From: Myxococcaceae bacterium
Lineage (GTDB): Bacteria > Myxococcota > Myxococcia > Myxococcales > Myxococcaceae
Assembly (NCBI GenBank): GCA_017881265.1
Contig: JADGRA010000034.1
Location: forward strand, 1-64,000
Reading direction: 5' to 3'
Length of the DNA stretch: 64,000 bases
The translations under genes were made by a program, and so were the position numbers. Under the pieces are notes generated by a model. That model searched no databases. It was not told the origin of the DNA and worked only from the letters and a program-made list of their open reading frames with translations. How positions within the stretch are numbered: position 1 is the stretch's first letter; the number at the start of each line of letters is the position of its first letter. Shown here in pieces: positions 62,589-64,000 of this stretch.

Positions 62589-62772
62589 GGGTCCAGTGGA
62601 ACATGGAGCCCGCCGTCCCCAGCGTGACAGAGGCGCAGTCGCACTGGGCGTACACGCCGCTGATGGGGGCGTTGAATTTGGGCACCAGGTACTCCGCGGC
62701 CAGCGACGTGCCGAGCCCGCCCACCAGACCGCCGGTCGTCACCCAGAGCAGCAGCTTGCGAAAGGCATTCAT
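62482..62772 (-). CDS. Small membrane protein, two TM helices
   Basis: 96 residues from the ATG at 62772. TM1 LLLWVTTGGLVGGLGTSLAA and TM2 MFHWTLIGTLVGSAVGLVLG, separated by a loop with CDCAS. The C-terminus is cytoplasmic and Lys/Pro-rich (SEKKPAGPPPVSAK). The 3' end overlaps the GIY-YIG gene by 107 bases on the opposite strand. Both frames look genuine, so this is a true convergent overlap. Function unknown. Confidence 0.62.
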   Translation of the reverse strand: MNAFRKLLLWVTTGGLVGGLGTSLAAEYLVPKFNAPISGVYAQCDCASVTLGTAGSMFHWTLIGTLVGSAVGLVLGVLGAMASEKKPAGPPPVSAK

Positions 62773-62841
62773 CGGCGGGCTCCAAACAAGTTGGGAAGCC
62801 GCCCCGAGTCCTGCTATTCGGCGCGGCGGGATGCACTCTAC

Positions 62842-63114
62842 GTGACGCTGCTCGGCTGGGGAGGCGCTTTTTTCGCCGTGGTGGCGGGGCTGCTGTCCCT
62901 GCCCATTCTCCGCTTCGCGTTCCAGCGCAGCCTGGGCACCGGGCTGATGGTTCTCCTCATCCCCTTCTACGTCTTCTGGTTCGCCGTGAAACACTTCCAG
63001 CACCCGCGCAAGGCCCTGTTGGTGTGCGGCTGGCTGGCCTGCCTCGGGCTGGCCGCCATCCTGCTCGCCATCCATCAGTCGGCGGGGCTGCTGGCCGCCG
63101 ACGTCTTCAACTGA
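62842..63114 (+). CDS. Small membrane protein, three TM helices
   Basis: 90 residues from a GTG at 62842; upstream codons in frame exist but lack a good ribosome site, so the start is uncertain. Three TM helices: WGGAFFAVVAGLLSLPILRF, SLGTGLMVLLIPFYVFWFAV and LLVCGWLACLGLAAILLAIH. A short KHFQHPRKA loop is basic and therefore cytoplasmic. It is divergent from the gene at 62482-62772. Family and function unknown. Confidence 0.6.
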   Translation: MTLLGWGGAFFAVVAGLLSLPILRFAFQRSLGTGLMVLLIPFYVFWFAVKHFQHPRKALLVCGWLACLGLAAILLAIHQSAGLLAADVFN

Positions 63115-63353
63115 AAGGCTACGCAGCAGGGGGCCACCCTTTGGGGAACGGCGTGGCACAGGCCGCACCCAGCTGGGGCCGGGGCGTCGCCCCCAAGGCC
63201 GCGCGGGCTGGCGGCCGTCAGTGGCTTCTTTCTGGCCAGCACCTGCGTCAGCGTTACGGCCTGCCTGTCGCTTTTGTTTCCCGGGCTGCCGCTTCAGCCC
63301 ATGTGGCGCCTCAAACCCCCGGGCGTAGGCGGCCTTCAGCGGCATGGGCGGCG
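63115..63353. other. Intergenic interval before queE, nothing recognised
   Basis: About 240 GC-rich bases between two converging genes. I see no RNA gene, terminator or regulatory palindrome. A long reading frame crosses it on the minus strand, but its composition is that of a frame-shadow, not a protein. Confidence 0.5.
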
Positions 63354-63989
63354 CTAGACGCCCCGGGCGTCGGGGTCCCACACCACCTTGTGCTGCTGCA
63401 GCTGAAAGCGCACCGGGAGGCGGTCGGCGACAATCCACTCCGCCAGCGTCCTTGGGGACAGGCTGCCGTGGACGCAGCTCATCAGCAGGCCGAAGGGGCG
63501 TTCCGCCAGGCGGTGGGCGGCCATCTGCGCGCGTGCCCAGTCGTAGTCCTCGCGCGTGCCGAGGACGAATTTCAATTCATCCCGCGCCGTCATGGAGTCC
63601 AGGACGCGGAAGTCGTTGCGGTCGGACTCCCCGGACGACGGCGTCTTCAAATCGACAATCTTGTGCACCTGGGGCGGCACCAGCCTCACGTCGATGGCGC
63701 CGGACGTCTCCAGCAGCACGGTGAGGGAGGCGGCCAGCAGCTTCTCCATCAGCGGGTAGACGCCCGGCTGCAGCAGCGGCTCCCCGCCGGTGACTTCCAC
63801 CCTGGGTGCGCCCAGGGCCCGCACGCGCCTCACCACTTCGTCCACCCAAAGGCGCTCCCCGCCGTAGAAGGCAAAGGCGCTGTCGCAGTAGCTGCAGCGC
63901 AGGTGGCACCCCGTCAGCCGGACGAAGCTGCACAAAAGGCCCTGGTGGGAGGACTCCCCCTGCAGCGACAGGTAAATCTCCTTCACCAC
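63354..63989 (-). CDS. queE: 7-carboxy-7-deazaguanine synthase, start at or beyond the window edge
   Basis: At least 211 residues. A radical-SAM enzyme that rearranges 6-carboxytetrahydropterin to 7-carboxy-7-deazaguanine on the route to preQ0 and queuosine. The N-terminal VKEIYLSLQGESSHQGLLCS matches the family and the cluster motif is CHLRCSYC (Cys ligands in CxxxCxxC), followed by DSAFAF, VEVTGGEPLLQPGVYPLMEK, LLETSGAIDVRLVP, and VDLKTPSSGESDRNDF. The codons upstream of the first GTG (63989) remain open to the window edge, so the true start may be outside. Confidence 0.93.
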   Translation of the reverse strand: MVKEIYLSLQGESSHQGLLCSFVRLTGCHLRCSYCDSAFAFYGGERLWVDEVVRRVRALGAPRVEVTGGEPLLQPGVYPLMEKLLAASLTVLLETSGAIDVRLVPPQVHKIVDLKTPSSGESDRNDFRVLDSMTARDELKFVLGTREDYDWARAQMAAHRLAERPFGLLMSCVHGSLSPRTLAEWIVADRLPVRFQLQQHKVVWDPDARGV

Positions 63990-64000
63990 CAGCGAGTCGG

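Noticed and set aside
62482-63438. Long minus-strand frame extending upstream of the small membrane protein
   Set aside because: The part beyond 62772 is low-complexity Arg/Gln/Pro/Gly without motifs, antisense to another small membrane protein gene.

Overview
The window looks like the replication-origin region of a high-GC (roughly 70 percent) member of the Myxococcota. The best indications are the order bactofilin-parB-parA next to rsmG, as around bacM in Myxococcus xanthus; a Ser/Thr kinase with a TonB-like tail; many lipoproteins; an NtrC-type two-component pair; and frequent GTG and TTG starts. No transposase, integrase, phage gene or CRISPR array is visible. This is core chromosome with a few unusual local arrangements.

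Layout. 1-12 kb: F1-ATPase genes atpD (cut by the window edge) and atpG on the minus strand, a SanA-like protein, two tandem small secreted Ala/Lys-rich paralogues with their own terminators, a histidine kinase/NtrC-type regulator operon, an Hsp70, then atpH, a membrane Ser/Thr kinase and atpA on the plus strand. 12-18 kb: a fatty-acid hydroxylase, a SCO1 copper chaperone, a degenerate sigma-54-activator-like protein, tryptophan 2,3-dioxygenase, an AT-hook/Cys protein, and the ergothioneine pair egtB-egtD. 18-33 kb: the replication and segregation core. On the minus strand lie rpmH-rnpA-yidD-yidC-jag-small ORF-rsmG-parA-parB-bactofilin; on the plus strand lie dnaA, dnaN, recF, a PH-like membrane protein and gyrB. 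Two parS sites, DnaA-box-like sequences and an AT-rich stretch lie here. 33-49 kb: tRNA-Gln, an archaemetzincin-like protein lacking the catalytic Glu, a cNMP-binding DUF1003 protein, an HdrD-like membrane Fe-S oxidoreductase, a phosphoesterase, a RimK-like ligase, ileS-lspA-lgt, a metzincin lipoprotein, a repeat protein, a TPR lipoprotein and hemL. 49-53 kb: the Fo operon atpZ-atpI-atpB-atpE-atpF followed by ychF. 53-64 kb: a flavin-type oxidase with an NTF2-like protein, a decayed gene, a diguanylate cyclase, a membrane phosphoesterase, a four-gene operon of three parvulin-type chaperones plus pdxA, a GIY-YIG protein, small membrane proteins and queE.

How the genes fit together. The ATP synthase is split into three visible blocks (D-G, H-kinase-A, Z-I-B-E-F) around the origin region, and a signalling kinase sits between two F1 genes. 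Envelope biogenesis is strongly represented: YidC/YidD insertion, LspA/Lgt lipoprotein maturation, three periplasmic foldases and several lipoproteins. Chromosome replication, segregation and the bactofilin form one block, with parS sites inside the rsmG-parA region. mnmE and mnmG, which in many bacteria lie between jag and rsmG, are absent from that position. I found no wholly unknown multi-gene system. The most unusual items are the kinase-PEGA-TonB protein inside the atp genes, the HQxxH archaemetzincin, the tandem secreted pair, and the Fur-box cytochrome gene inserted between dnaA and dnaN.
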